64,000 nucleotides of DNA, taken from Psychromicrobium lacuslunae. GTDB taxonomy: Bacteria > Actinomycetota > Actinomycetes > Actinomycetales > Micrococcaceae. Each line of letters starts with the position of its first letter. The stretch's first letter is position 1. The notes beneath the pieces were generated by a model. That model made no database searches. It had not been told where the DNA came from and saw nothing but the letters and a program-made list of their open reading frames with translations. Shown here piece after piece: positions 39,132-49,130 of this stretch. The stretch lies in contig NZ_CP011005.1 in assembly GCF_000950575.1 (NCBI RefSeq), positions 1,488,001-1,552,000 of the forward strand, read 5' to 3'. The position numbers were made by a program, and so were the translations under genes.

Positions 39132-40355
39132 ATGACTTCTTCTGCTCCCACCGCACCTCGCGCAATTTACGGCACTCTGATTACGGACGGCCAACGCATC
39201 CCGGACGGGGTGGTCCTGATAGAAGCAGATCGAATCAGCTACGCGGGCCCAGCGCAGTCCTATCAGCCGGACGCTGCGGTCGAGGAAACTAAATTAGCCC
39301 CAGGGACTCTGGTGTTACCAGGCCTGGTAGACGTCCATAACCATGGCGCCGCCGGTGGCGACTTCCCCGGCGGACAAGAGGACTCGGCGCGAAAGGCCAT
39401 TGACTTCCTGCATCGGCACGGCACCACGACACTGTTAGCTTCGATGGTCACCGCGGCGGAGTCTGACCTTCTGCGCGGCGTGGAGCTCTATGTCGAGCTC
39501 TGCAAGGAAGGACTGCTTGCCGGTATTCATTTGGAGGGACCGTTCCTCTCTGAGGCTCGTTGCGGCGCCCAGGATCCGGCGTATCTGCTGTCACCAGATC
39601 TGGATTTGGCGCAACGGCTCATCGATGCTGGCCAAGGCAAAATTGTCACGATGACTTACGCGCCAGAGCTGCCCGGCGCCGCAGCCCTCATCGATCTGCT
39701 CACCAGCCACGGCATCACCCCCTCTCTCGGGCATACCGATGCAGACGCCGGAACCGCAGCGACATCGCTGATTCAAGCACGCGAAGGCCTAGCCGCTGCG
39801 GGATTCGACGGCAATACCGGTCGCCCGACGGTGACTCATCTGTTCAATGGCATGCCGCCGATGCACCACCGCTCCCCCGGCCCGGTGGCGTCTTGCCTCA
39901 GATTGGCGAAGGCCGGCAAAGCCGCGGTCGAGTTGGTTGCAGATAATACTCATTTGGACCCGCAGACCGTGCTCACGGTCTTTGAGTTATTAGGCGCCCA
40001 GAACATCCTGCTGGTCACCGATTCAATGGCAGCCACCGGGCTGAGTGACGGCAGCTACCGTCTCGGTCCGGCCCAGGTGACCGTACATCAGGGTGTCGCC
40101 ACCCTCGATGCCACCGGCTCAATTGCTGGTGGCACCGCCACGCTGCTTCAAGTGGTGTTCCGAACTGCCGCGGCCGGGGTGCCGCTAGAATCGGCGGTGC
40201 TGAGCGCCACCGCGGTGCCAGCGCGCGCTCTGGGCCTCTCCGACGAACTGGGCGGGCTGCGCCGAGGGCTACGCGCGGACCTGGTAATAGCGGACGCTAA
40301 AGGCACTCTGCAGGCAGTAATGCGCGGTGGAAACTGGCTGGAAACCGCCAAATAA
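39132..40355 (+). CDS. nagA: N-acetylglucosamine-6-phosphate deacetylase
   Basis: 407 residues from the ATG at 39132. Metal and active-site motifs are PGLVDVHNHGAAGGDF, IHLEGPFLSEARCGAQ, SLGHTDADAG and VTHLFNGMPPMHHR, with the catalytic Asp in LLVTDSMAATG. It removes acetate from GlcNAc6P, feeding NagB (29417-30199, far away). It starts 4 nt after the nucS stop, but a TATTCT box inside the nucS end suggests it can be transcribed alone. The frame extends upstream to 39081 but that part overlaps nucS. Confidence 0.94.
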   Translation: MTSSAPTAPRAIYGTLITDGQRIPDGVVLIEADRISYAGPAQSYQPDAAVEETKLAPGTLVLPGLVDVHNHGAAGGDFPGGQEDSARKAIDFLHRHGTTTLLASMVTAAESDLLRGVELYVELCKEGLLAGIHLEGPFLSEARCGAQDPAYLLSPDLDLAQRLIDAGQGKIVTMTYAPELPGAAALIDLLTSHGITPSLGHTDADAGTAATSLIQAREGLAAAGFDGNTGRPTVTHLFNGMPPMHHRSPGPVASCLRLAKAGKAAVELVADNTHLDPQTVLTVFELLGAQNILLVTDSMAATGLSDGSYRLGPAQVTVHQGVATLDATGSIAGGTATLLQVVFRTAAAGVPLESAVLSATAVPARALGLSDELGGLRRGLRADLVIADAKGTLQAVMRGGNWLETAK

Positions 40356-40407
40356 GCAGCAAAAGCGAAGTTTAGATTAACTTATAGCTTCTTTTCCCAT
40401 GGCGACG

Positions 40408-40436
40408 TTGACCTACACGGATACACATGGAATGCT
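40408..40436 (+). promoter_or_regulatory. Promoter of the cold-shock gene
   Basis: TTGACC (40408-40413), 17-bp spacer, AATGCT (40431-40436). Initiation near 40443 gives a leader of about 160 nt, the typical length for cold-shock mRNAs. Confidence 0.6.
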
Positions 40437-40464
40437 TAGTAGCAGTCTTTGTGTACGTGTTTTT

Positions 40465-40492
40465 CATGCTCGCAAGACAAGTTGCGAGCGTG
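40465..40492 (+). promoter_or_regulatory. Stem-loop in the cold-shock 5' leader
   Basis: CATGCTCGCAA (40465-40475) pairs with TTGCGAGCGTG (40482-40492), 11 pairs including one G-U, loop of 6. It lies about 20 nt after the inferred start of the long leader and may take part in temperature-dependent folding. Confidence 0.6.
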
Positions 40493-40602
40493 AAGCGCCC
40501 GGGCTAACGAATATCGTTGATCAGGATTCTTCTCGCGCAGTAACTGGGGAGTTACACATTTGGGTGTATCTTCACAACGTTTCACCACGAGGAGAACAAT
40601 AA

Positions 40603-40806
40603 ATGGCTCAGGGAACCGTCAAATGGTTCAACGCCGAAAAAGGCTTCGGCTTCATCACCCCTGATGACTCGGATAGTGACGTTTTCGTTCACTACTCGGA
40701 GATTCAGACCAAGGGTTTCCGTACCCTGGATGAGAATCAGCGCGTAGAATTCGAAATCGGACAAGGCGCAAAGGGCCCTCAGGCCACTGGCGTCATCGTC
40801 CTCTAA
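40603..40806 (+). CDS. Cold-shock protein
   Basis: 67 residues, one cold-shock domain: [20 protein letters not shown] with RNP1 (KGFGFI) and RNP2 (VFVHYSEI). It binds single-stranded RNA/DNA and acts as an RNA chaperone. A strong Shine-Dalgarno (GAGGAGAA) precedes the ATG, a long structured leader lies upstream and an intrinsic terminator follows, all usual for CspA-type genes. Confidence 0.95.
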   Translation: MAQGTVKWFNAEKGFGFITPDDSDSDVFVHYSEIQTKGFRTLDENQRVEFEIGQGAKGPQATGVIVL

Positions 40807-40822
40807 TCGAGCTTCGCTTCAG

Positions 40823-40856
40823 AAATGCCTCCGGTTTCGGCCGGGGGCATTTTTGT
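40823..40856 (+). terminator. Intrinsic terminator of the cold-shock gene
   Basis: AAATGCCTCCGG (40823-40834) pairs with CCGGGGGCATTT (40841-40852), 12 pairs including one G-U, loop of 6, ending in TTTTTGTG. Confidence 0.85.
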
Positions 40857-40989
40857 GTTCTGGCGGGCTCCGCACCTTCCAGCAGAGCACTATTTTGAAG
40901 CTATAAAATGGCGCAGAGACGTTGGAGCGCCAGCTTGCTCGGCCAATGTGGTGCTCTCGTGAGGACAGAATTGCCAAGGATTAGCCGAG

Positions 40990-41376
40990 TCATTCCTGCC
41001 GGGCAATCGTCATCTTAAACTCTGGGCAGTCAACCAACCGCTGGTGAGTACAGACGGCAGCATGCTCAAGGCTGGCTCGCATTCGACCCAGTTGCGCGAT
41101 CCGCTCATTGAGTTCAACCACTTTGACCGCCATCTTGGCGCGCAAATCAGAATCATCCGGTTTGGCATTGAGCAATGCGGCTATTTCCGCGATAGTGAAG
41201 CCGCCACTACGAGCACAGGAGATTAGCGCCAAGCGAGCCAACGCCTCAGGCTGATAGGTGCGTCGTAGACCGTTGCGCCCAGCAGAATCTAGCAGCCCAC
41301 GACGCTCGTAAAATCGTAACGCCGACGGTGCCACCCCTGAACGTTCGGCGACTTCGGCAATATCCAATAATTCCAT
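40990..41376 (-). CDS. MerR family regulator
   Basis: 128 residues. The N-terminal MerR helix-turn-helix and wing (LDIAEVAERSGVAPSALRFY, ERRGLL) is followed by a dimerisation helix and a C-terminal segment with two cysteines (AAVCTHQRLVDCPEF), which could sense metal or oxidants. It is divergent from an MBL hydrolase gene with a clear palindrome between them. The Shine-Dalgarno GGAGAG supports the ATG at 41376. The signal is unknown. Confidence 0.87.
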   Translation of the reverse strand: MELLDIAEVAERSGVAPSALRFYERRGLLDSAGRNGLRRTYQPEALARLALISCARSGGFTIAEIAALLNAKPDDSDLRAKMAVKVVELNERIAQLGRMRASLEHAAVCTHQRLVDCPEFKMTIARQE

Positions 41377-41398
41377 TTCGCACTCTCCCGCCTCGCAG

Positions 41399-41429
41399 TT
41401 GACTTGAACCTAAGTTCAAGTGCAAGTCT
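41399..41429 (+). promoter_or_regulatory. MerR-type operator and promoter of the MBL gene
   Basis: ACTTGAAC (41402-41409) and GTTCAAGT (41414-41421) form a perfect inverted repeat with a 4-bp centre. TTGACT (41399-41404) and AAGTCT (41424-41429) flank it at 19-bp spacing, the overlong spacer that MerR activators correct. The -10 box lies 6 nt before the ATG at 41436. Confidence 0.72.
41424..41429 (+). promoter_or_regulatory. -10 box of leaderless MBL promoter
   Basis: AAGTCT, then 6 nt, then the ATG at 41436; part of the MerR-controlled promoter at 41399-41429. Confidence 0.5.
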
Positions 41430-41435
41430 AGCGAT

Positions 41436-42254
41436 ATGAAAATTTATCACCTCAATTGCGGGTCCGTGCGTGAGATCGAAGCTACCTACGCCGGCCCGGC
41501 CGTCAAACATGCGGTAAACCACTGTCTGCTCATCGATACCGAATCCGCCGGTCTAGTGCTGGTAGAGACCGGTCTGGGCTTGGCAGACATTACCAATCCC
41601 ACTGAAAGCTTAGGAGGGGCGTGGGTCGAGCGAACCCAGCCAGCCCTCGACGCCGAGGAGACCGCTTACCGACAAATTCTCCGGCTCGGGTATCAGCCCG
41701 CTGATGTCAAACACATCTTGCTCACCCACCTTGACGTCGATCACTGCGGCGGCCTACCGGACTTCCCGGCTGCCAAAGTGCATGTCTTGGCAGCCGAACT
41801 GGCTGCGGCACTCTCCGAGGCGCCAAGCTTTCGTTACCGGCCTGCTCATTGGCAGCACCAACCCGATTGGCAAAGCTATCCGGCAGAAGCCGATGGACAG
41901 TGGTTTGGCTTCGACGCGATTCAGCCCAAGGGGTTACCTGAAGAATTCCAGTTGATTCCCCTAGGCGGTCACACCGCAGGCCACACGGGCGTCGCGGTCA
42001 AAGACGACGACGGCCATTGGCTGCTGCACTGCGGGGACGCCTATTACTATCATCGTGAGTTACAAACGCCAGTCGAAAGGCATCCGCTGCTGGACCAAGT
42101 ACAAACAGGCGCTGAGGTGCAGCGGGAGCTTCGACTAGGAACCCAGGCTCGACTTCGTGAATTAGTGCGCGATCACGGCGCAGAAGTCACCTTGTTCTCT
42201 GCCCACGACCCGTGGGAATTCGCGGAACTCAGCACTCCTAGCGATCAGGAATAG
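41436..42254 (+). CDS. MBL-fold metallo-hydrolase (lactonase-like)
   Basis: 272 residues. The metal motif is LTHLDVDHCGGLPDF (about residues 93-107), followed by LGGHTAGHTGVAV, LLHCGDAYYYH and a C-terminal LFSAHDPWEF. This order matches the AHL-lactonase-like branch, but the family also includes many uncharacterised hydrolases. A divergent MerR regulator and its operator suggest induction by a small toxic or redox-active compound. No Shine-Dalgarno; probably leaderless. Confidence 0.85.
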   Translation: MKIYHLNCGSVREIEATYAGPAVKHAVNHCLLIDTESAGLVLVETGLGLADITNPTESLGGAWVERTQPALDAEETAYRQILRLGYQPADVKHILLTHLDVDHCGGLPDFPAAKVHVLAAELAAALSEAPSFRYRPAHWQHQPDWQSYPAEADGQWFGFDAIQPKGLPEEFQLIPLGGHTAGHTGVAVKDDDGHWLLHCGDAYYYHRELQTPVERHPLLDQVQTGAEVQRELRLGTQARLRELVRDHGAEVTLFSAHDPWEFAELSTPSDQE

Positions 42255-42273
42255 TTGAGGCGCAACCAACTGT

Positions 42274-42358
42274 GGGAGTGCAGCAATAGAGTGGTGCACG
42301 AGGGCCCCACCGTGGCGCGAACTAGCAACCGACACTACGGGAGTGCACCAATCTCTAG
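42274..42358. terminator. Stem-loop region between convergent MBL and DUF2550 genes
   Basis: TAGAGTGGTGCAC (42287-42299) can pair with GTGCACCAATCTCTA (42344-42358) with a 2-nt bulge. GGGAGTGCA is repeated directly at 42274 and 42339. It overlaps the DUF2550 stop codon. Likely a two-way terminator; no clear T-tract. Confidence 0.45.
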
Positions 42359-42786
42359 CGCCAGGTCCCGACGCCAATCACCGGGCCGGCCTCCAGCCAC
42401 GAGCTAAGCCCCGCATAGGCGTCGAACTTCATCGCCATCAGGAACTCTTGACCCTCATAACGTAGCGAGACGATCACCACATCCGGCTGAACCAGCGGAC
42501 GCTCTGCTTCAGTCGGATGGCGGCGACCTAGTACCTCAAGCGTGCTGCGGCGAAAGGTGAAGCGTGGTCTGGGGCTCAGCGAGATTAGCCTGAACCACTC
42601 CAGATCCTTGTCCTGATAACGACAAACCCCCATCCGCCAGCGGTTGTCCGCTAAGCAGATGGAGGCGTCGACGGTGCCTAGTGCTCGACGCAATTGAAAG
42701 CGTCGAAGCACGAAAAGACACACAAAAAGTACAACCAGCAAGAACAGCGCAGCAATAACGATGAACGGAGCCCCCACTTCGATCAC
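42355..42786 (-). CDS. DUF2550 domain protein
   Basis: 143 residues with one N-terminal membrane helix (about 8-27, FIVIAALFLLVVLFVCLFVL) and a soluble domain with RWRMGVCRYQDKDLEWFRL and RRSTLEVLGRR. DUF2550 genes follow atpC in most actinobacterial ATP synthase operons, as here (27 bp apart), but the function is unknown. The GTG start at 42786 has no clear Shine-Dalgarno. Confidence 0.85.
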   Translation of the reverse strand: MIEVGAPFIVIAALFLLVVLFVCLFVLRRFQLRRALGTVDASICLADNRWRMGVCRYQDKDLEWFRLISLSPRPRFTFRRSTLEVLGRRHPTEAERPLVQPDVVIVSLRYEGQEFLMAMKFDAYAGLSSWLEAGPVIGVGTWR

Positions 42787-42813
42787 CTAGGTAACTCGCT
42801 CATCGCGGCGTGG

Positions 42814-43104
42814 CTATCGAGTCCCTGCGGAGGATGCCTTGGCGTCCTGAAGTTGCGCGTTATCGGCCACAATGACCACACGGTTGCTGTCTACCGAGAA
42901 GAAACCGCCGTCGACGCTGACCTCAAGACGAGCGCCTTCGATCGGTTCAATGGCCAGCTCGCCGGCGGCGAGGATGGCAAGCACCGGAGCGTGGCCCGGC
43001 AGAATGCCAATTTCGCCGTCAGACGTTTTGGCTTTCACCATGCTCGCCGCGCCGGACCAGACAAAGTGGTCCGCCGCAACGATTTCAACGTCGAGTTCAG
43101 CCAT
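42814..43104 (-). CDS. atpC: ATP synthase F1 subunit epsilon
   Basis: 96 residues from the ATG at 43104 (MAELDVEIVAADHFVWSGAA). It has the N-terminal beta-sandwich only (EIGILPGHAPVLAIL, VDGGFFSVDSNRVVIVADNA); the C-terminal helical hairpin of longer epsilon subunits is almost absent, as in many actinobacteria. It links gamma to the c-ring and can inhibit ATP hydrolysis. The frame extends upstream inside atpD, which I reject. It follows atpD by 1 nt. Confidence 0.93.
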   Translation of the reverse strand: MAELDVEIVAADHFVWSGAASMVKAKTSDGEIGILPGHAPVLAILAAGELAIEPIEGARLEVSVDGGFFSVDSNRVVIVADNAQLQDAKASSAGTR

Positions 43105-43105
43105 C

Positions 43106-44617
<1,512 letters not shown>

Positions 44618-45511
44618 TTAGGAGGCGCTGAGCGAGTCCGCACCGGCGACAATTTCTGATAGCTCTTGGGTGATTTCGGCTTGGCGGGCGGTGTTCGCCA
44701 AGCGGGTGAACTTCTTCACCAAGTCGCTGGCGTTATCGCTCGCCGATTTCATTGCCCGCTGGCGAGCGGCAAGCTCGCTGGCAGCTGCTTGCAACATCGC
44801 GTTGAAAATTCGGGATTCGATGTAACGCGGCAAAAGCGCATCCAAAACTGCTTCCGGCTCTGGCTCGTATTCATACAACGGCAGCAGATCGGAGGAATCG
44901 GTGACCTCCTCTTCCGCAACCTCAAGCGGCAACAACCGGATCACGGTAGGTTCTTGCACCACCATGGACTTGAACCGAGTGTAGACCACATGAATCTCAT
45001 CGACACCGCCGTCTTCGTACTCCGTAGCGAAATCATCGAGCAGAACCTTGCTGATCTCTCGAGCGGTGGAAAACTGCGGAGCGTCGGTTGACTCGGTCCA
45101 GGACCGCTCAAAAGAGCGATTGCGGAACTGGAAATAAGCCTGCGCCTTATTTCCGACCAGGTAGGTCTTGACTTCTTTGCCTTCGCCCTGGAGCAGCCCG
45201 GTGAGCTGTTCCAGCTGTTTCAGCACACTCGCCGAGTACGAACCGGCCAGACCACGATTCGAGGTCAGTACGAGTACCGCAGCACGCCGAATCTGCTCTG
45301 GCTCGGTGGTCAGCGGATGGTCGATCTCCGACTGAGAGGCGACCGCCGAGACAGCACGCGTAATGGCATTGGCGTAGGGCAACGAGGCCGCAACCCGTGC
45401 GCGCGCCTTGCCAATGCGCGAGGTGGCGATCAGTTCCATCGCCTTGAAGAGCTTTCCCATCGACTGCGTCGACTTGATTCTCTGGCGGTAGACCCGAAGC
45501 TGGGCTCCCAT
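44618..45511 (-). CDS. atpG: ATP synthase F1 subunit gamma
   Basis: 297 residues: [20 protein letters not shown] at the N-terminus and [15 protein letters not shown] at the C-terminus form the rotor coiled coil, with the [13 protein letters not shown] Rossmann-like middle. It is preceded by a 147-bp gap from atpA holding three stem-loops, the longest spacer in the operon. Confidence 0.96.
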   Translation of the reverse strand: MGAQLRVYRQRIKSTQSMGKLFKAMELIATSRIGKARARVAASLPYANAITRAVSAVASQSEIDHPLTTEPEQIRRAAVLVLTSNRGLAGSYSASVLKQLEQLTGLLQGEGKEVKTYLVGNKAQAYFQFRNRSFERSWTESTDAPQFSTAREISKVLLDDFATEYEDGGVDEIHVVYTRFKSMVVQEPTVIRLLPLEVAEEEVTDSSDLLPLYEYEPEPEAVLDALLPRYIESRIFNAMLQAAASELAARQRAMKSASDNASDLVKKFTRLANTARQAEITQELSEIVAGADSLSAS

Positions 45512-45549
45512 TCTTGTCCTTCCTCACTACCTAAAGTCTTAACTAGTGC

Positions 45550-45564
45550 CTCGTCCGAGACGAG
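45550..45564 (-). other. Stem-loop in atpA-atpG spacer (1)
   Basis: CTCGTC (45550-45555) and GACGAG (45559-45564) with a 3-nt loop. Confidence 0.6.
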
Positions 45565-45582
45565 ACGCTAGGTGGGCCGCTC

Positions 45583-45613
45583 CTTGGCCCGCCGAATAAT
45601 TCAGCGGGCCAAG
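45583..45613 (-). other. Stem-loop in atpA-atpG spacer (2)
   Basis: Perfect 10-bp arms CTTGGCCCGC (45583-45592) and GCGGGCCAAG (45604-45613), loop of 11. It is the strongest of three hairpins between atpA and atpG. Confidence 0.75.
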
Positions 45614-45630
45614 ATCTCAGCGGATTGAGA

Positions 45631-45655
45631 GTGGAACGCTCGGTGAGCGTCCCAC
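45631..45655 (-). other. Stem-loop in atpA-atpG spacer (3)
   Basis: GTGGAACGCTC (45631-45641) and GAGCGTCCCAC (45645-45655), one mismatch, loop of 3, ending 3 nt from the atpA stop codon. It may protect the 3' end of the atpBEFHA part of the mRNA or attenuate downstream transcription. Confidence 0.65.
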
Positions 45656-45658
45656 TCG

Positions 45659-47296
45659 TTAGCGCTTCTGTTTGACGATCTTTTCCTGATCAACATCGGA
45701 CTCGGAAAGCGCATCGAACTCTTCGTGACCGGCGCCAACCAAGTGGTTATCCCCGTCACCGAAGAAACCGCGCTTGAAGTCGGTGATTGAGGTCTTGAGT
45801 GCTTCCACCGTGTCGTCTTCCAACTTCTTGGTCTCCGCCAAGGTAGTCAGAATCCCCGAAGTATGCCGCAGGTGTTCTAGGAACTCCGCCTCAAAGCGGT
45901 TAATGTCCTCTACCGGGACATCATCCAAGTAGCCCTTGGTACCGGCCCAGATTGAGACGACCTGCTCCTCAACCGGGAACGGGGTGTACTGAGGCTGCTT
46001 GAGCAACTCCATCAGCCGGGCACCACGGGTCAGCTGCTGACGTGAAGCGGCGTCCAAATCGGAAGCGAACATTGCGAAGGCCTGCATATCGCGGTACTGC
46101 GCGAGATCAAGCTTCAAAGTACCCGAAACCGACTTCATTGACTTTACCTGAGCGGCGCCGCCAACACGGGACACCGAGATGCCCACGTCAACAGCGGGAC
46201 GCTGGTTGGCGTTGAAGAGGTCGGACTGCAAGAAGATCTGGCCGTCGGTAATCGAGATCACGTTGGTCGGAATGAACGCGCCGACGTCATTTGCCTTGGT
46301 TTCGATGATCGGCAAACCGGTCATCGAGCCCGCACCGAGATCATCGGAGAGCTTAGCGCAACGTTCCAGCAGACGGGAGTGTAAGTAGAACACATCGCCC
46401 GGGTAGGCTTCACGTCCCGGCGGGCGGCGAAGCAACAGCGACACGGCGCGGTAAGCTTCAGCCTGCTTGGAGAGATCATCAAAAATGATCAAAACGTGCT
46501 TGCCGCCGTACATCCAGTGCTGGCCAATGGCTGAACCGGCGTAGGGCGCCAGGTACTTGAAGCCGGCAGGGTCAGAAGCCGGGGAGGCCACGATGGTGGT
46601 GTACTCCAAGGCGCCATTGTCCTCGAGGGTCTGACGAACCTCGGCAATGGTGGAAGCCTTCTGTCCGATAGCGACGTAGATGCAGCGGACCTGCTTCTCG
46701 ACGTCACCCGAGGCCCAGTTAGCCTTCTGGTTCAGGATGGTGTCAACAGCAATCGCGGTCTTACCGGTCTTACGGTCACCAATGATCAGCTGACGCTGAC
46801 CGCGACCGATCGGGATCATCGCGTCGATAGCCTTCAGACCGGTCTGCAGCGGCTCATGCACCGACTTACGCTCAGTTACACCGGGAGCCTGGAGTTCCAA
46901 GGCACGAGTGGTCTCGGCCTTGATCTCGCCGAGACCATCGATTGGTTCACCGAGCGGATCGACGACCCGGCCCAGGAAGGCATCGCCCACCGGAACGGAG
47001 AGGATCTCACCGGTACGGTGAACTTCCTGGCCTTCTTCAATACCAGTGAAGTCACCAAGGATGATGACGCCGATCTCCCGAACGTCAAGGTTCTGGGCTA
47101 GGCCCAGGGTGCCATCTTCAAAGCGCAGCAGTTCGTTCGCCATGACCGAGGGAAGTCCCTCGACCCGGGCGATGCCGTCGCTGGCGGTGGTAACCCGACC
47201 AACCTCGACACGTTCTGCGTTGCCAGGCTCGTAGGACGCCGCGAACTCGTTCAACGCATTACGCACGTCGTCGGCGTTGATGGTCAATTCGGCCAT
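45659..47296 (-). CDS. atpA: ATP synthase F1 subunit alpha
   Basis: 545 residues. P-loop [38 protein letters not shown] and the alpha/beta signature region [17 protein letters not shown] are present. It is the non-catalytic nucleotide-binding subunit of F1. The C-terminal ~35 residues ([18 protein letters not shown] and following) are polar, as in other Micrococcales. Confidence 0.97.
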   Translation of the reverse strand: MAELTINADDVRNALNEFAASYEPGNAERVEVGRVTTASDGIARVEGLPSVMANELLRFEDGTLGLAQNLDVREIGVIILGDFTGIEEGQEVHRTGEILSVPVGDAFLGRVVDPLGEPIDGLGEIKAETTRALELQAPGVTERKSVHEPLQTGLKAIDAMIPIGRGQRQLIIGDRKTGKTAIAVDTILNQKANWASGDVEKQVRCIYVAIGQKASTIAEVRQTLEDNGALEYTTIVASPASDPAGFKYLAPYAGSAIGQHWMYGGKHVLIIFDDLSKQAEAYRAVSLLLRRPPGREAYPGDVFYLHSRLLERCAKLSDDLGAGSMTGLPIIETKANDVGAFIPTNVISITDGQIFLQSDLFNANQRPAVDVGISVSRVGGAAQVKSMKSVSGTLKLDLAQYRDMQAFAMFASDLDAASRQQLTRGARLMELLKQPQYTPFPVEEQVVSIWAGTKGYLDDVPVEDINRFEAEFLEHLRHTSGILTTLAETKKLEDDTVEALKTSITDFKRGFFGDGDNHLVGAGHEEFDALSESDVDQEKIVKQKR

Positions 47297-47367
47297 CTGC
47301 AGTCCCTGCTCTCCTCAATCACGGCGACCGCATTGCGGTGCGCCTTTGTGTACTTCCTCATTATTCT

Positions 47368-48182
47368 TTAGCCGGCTAATTGCCGACGAAGTTCTCCCAG
47401 ACGGGCGATTACAGTAGCGTCAACCACTTCGTCGCCCACCTTGACACGCACTCCGCCAATGAGCGTCGGATCAACGCTGATATTGACTTTGAGTTCGCGT
47501 CCGTAAAGCTTGTTCAGCCCTGCTTCAAGACGGCTCTGCTGGCTTTCACTCAGCGGATGACTCACTGTAACCACGGCAATCCAGCGTTCCTGACGCCGAG
47601 CTGCCAAAGTGGCAAACCGTTCCACCAGCTTGGCCGGCCGAACCCCGCGGGGGTTGCTAACCGCCTGGCTGATCAGCAGCTTCGCGGCATCACCAGCCTG
47701 CGGCACCAGAGCCAAGGCCAGCTTGACCTTAGCTGCGTTGCTAGCCTGCGGGGCGCTCAGTGCTCGCTGCACCTCGTGGCTAGCATCGACCTGTTGGTTG
47801 AAGGAGAACAAGTCGTTCTCCAGTCTTTCCAGACCAGCGGCTCCGTCTTGCGAGTTCTCCGCCACCGCGATAGCCACCGTGGCTGCAACTGTCTCCAGCG
47901 CATCACCAAGATCGCGCGGCGTGGCCCAGCGTTCGGTGGCCAGCGAGTCAGCAATCTTTTCGGTCTCGGCAGAAACTTTGCCACCCACCAGCGAGGCGAG
48001 CAGACCGCTCTTGGCGGCCGCATCCCTTGACGGGTCGGTTAAAGCTCGACGGAGCCCAGCGGAGGAATCCAGCGTGCTGAGTACGGCGAACAGTTCCTCC
48101 GCCAAAGACAGCGAGGCAGTAGCCAGTGACGGCTCCAGGTCTCCCAGAACCTTGGCTTCAGAAGCGCTCGATACTCCGGCCA

Positions 48183-48183
<1 letters not shown>
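47368..48183 (-). CDS. atpH: ATP synthase F1 subunit delta
   Basis: 271 residues, the longer actinobacterial form of delta, with an N-terminal helical domain and the C-terminal VTVSHPLSESQQSRLEAGL and DPTLIGGVRVKVGDEVVDAT. It joins F1 to the b-subunit stalk. Its ATG overlaps the atpF stop (TAATG), so they are coupled. Confidence 0.95.
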
Positions 48184-48755
<572 letters not shown>

Positions 48756-48805
48756 CTACCTCTCCTTATCTGCGTGGACTAAGTCCAACGGCATTGACCT
48801 TGGAC

Positions 48806-49051
48806 TTATTTGATGATGAACGCGAAGACCAAACCGAGGATCGCGAGCGCTTCAGTGAAGGCCAGACCAAGGAAGGCGATGGGCTGCAGCACACGCTGTG
48901 CCTCCGGCTGGCGAGCAACGCCACTGACGTAAGCGGCGAACACCAGACCCACGCCGATACCGCCACCGATAGCGGAGAGGCCGTAACCGATCATGTTGAG
49001 AGAGCCAGTGAGTTCGATAGTGCCGTTGAGAGCCTCAGCTGCTTGAATCAT
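48806..49051 (-). CDS. atpE: ATP synthase Fo subunit c
   Basis: 81 residues, two membrane helices joined by a polar loop (RQPEAQ). The proton-binding Glu lies in [12 protein letters not shown] (about residue 67). The conserved glycine run [12 protein letters not shown] packs the c-ring. GAAAGGA is a strong Shine-Dalgarno, and an 8-bp hairpin lies just upstream, as expected for the most abundant subunit. Confidence 0.96.
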   Translation of the reverse strand: MIQAAEALNGTIELTGSLNMIGYGLSAIGGGIGVGLVFAAYVSGVARQPEAQRVLQPIAFLGLAFTEALAILGLVFAFIIK

Positions 49052-49067
49052 GATTTTCCTTTCAAGA

Positions 49068-49086
49068 TACCGTCACCATGACGGTA
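49068..49086 (-). other. Stem-loop between atpB and atpE
   Basis: TACCGTCA (49068-49075) and TGACGGTA (49079-49086), perfect, loop of 3. It lies in the 79-bp spacer directly upstream of the atpE Shine-Dalgarno. Confidence 0.7.
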
Positions 49087-49130
49087 GGTTGTTGGAGATA
49101 TCCCGGTCGGGAATCCTTTTAGATAGAACG

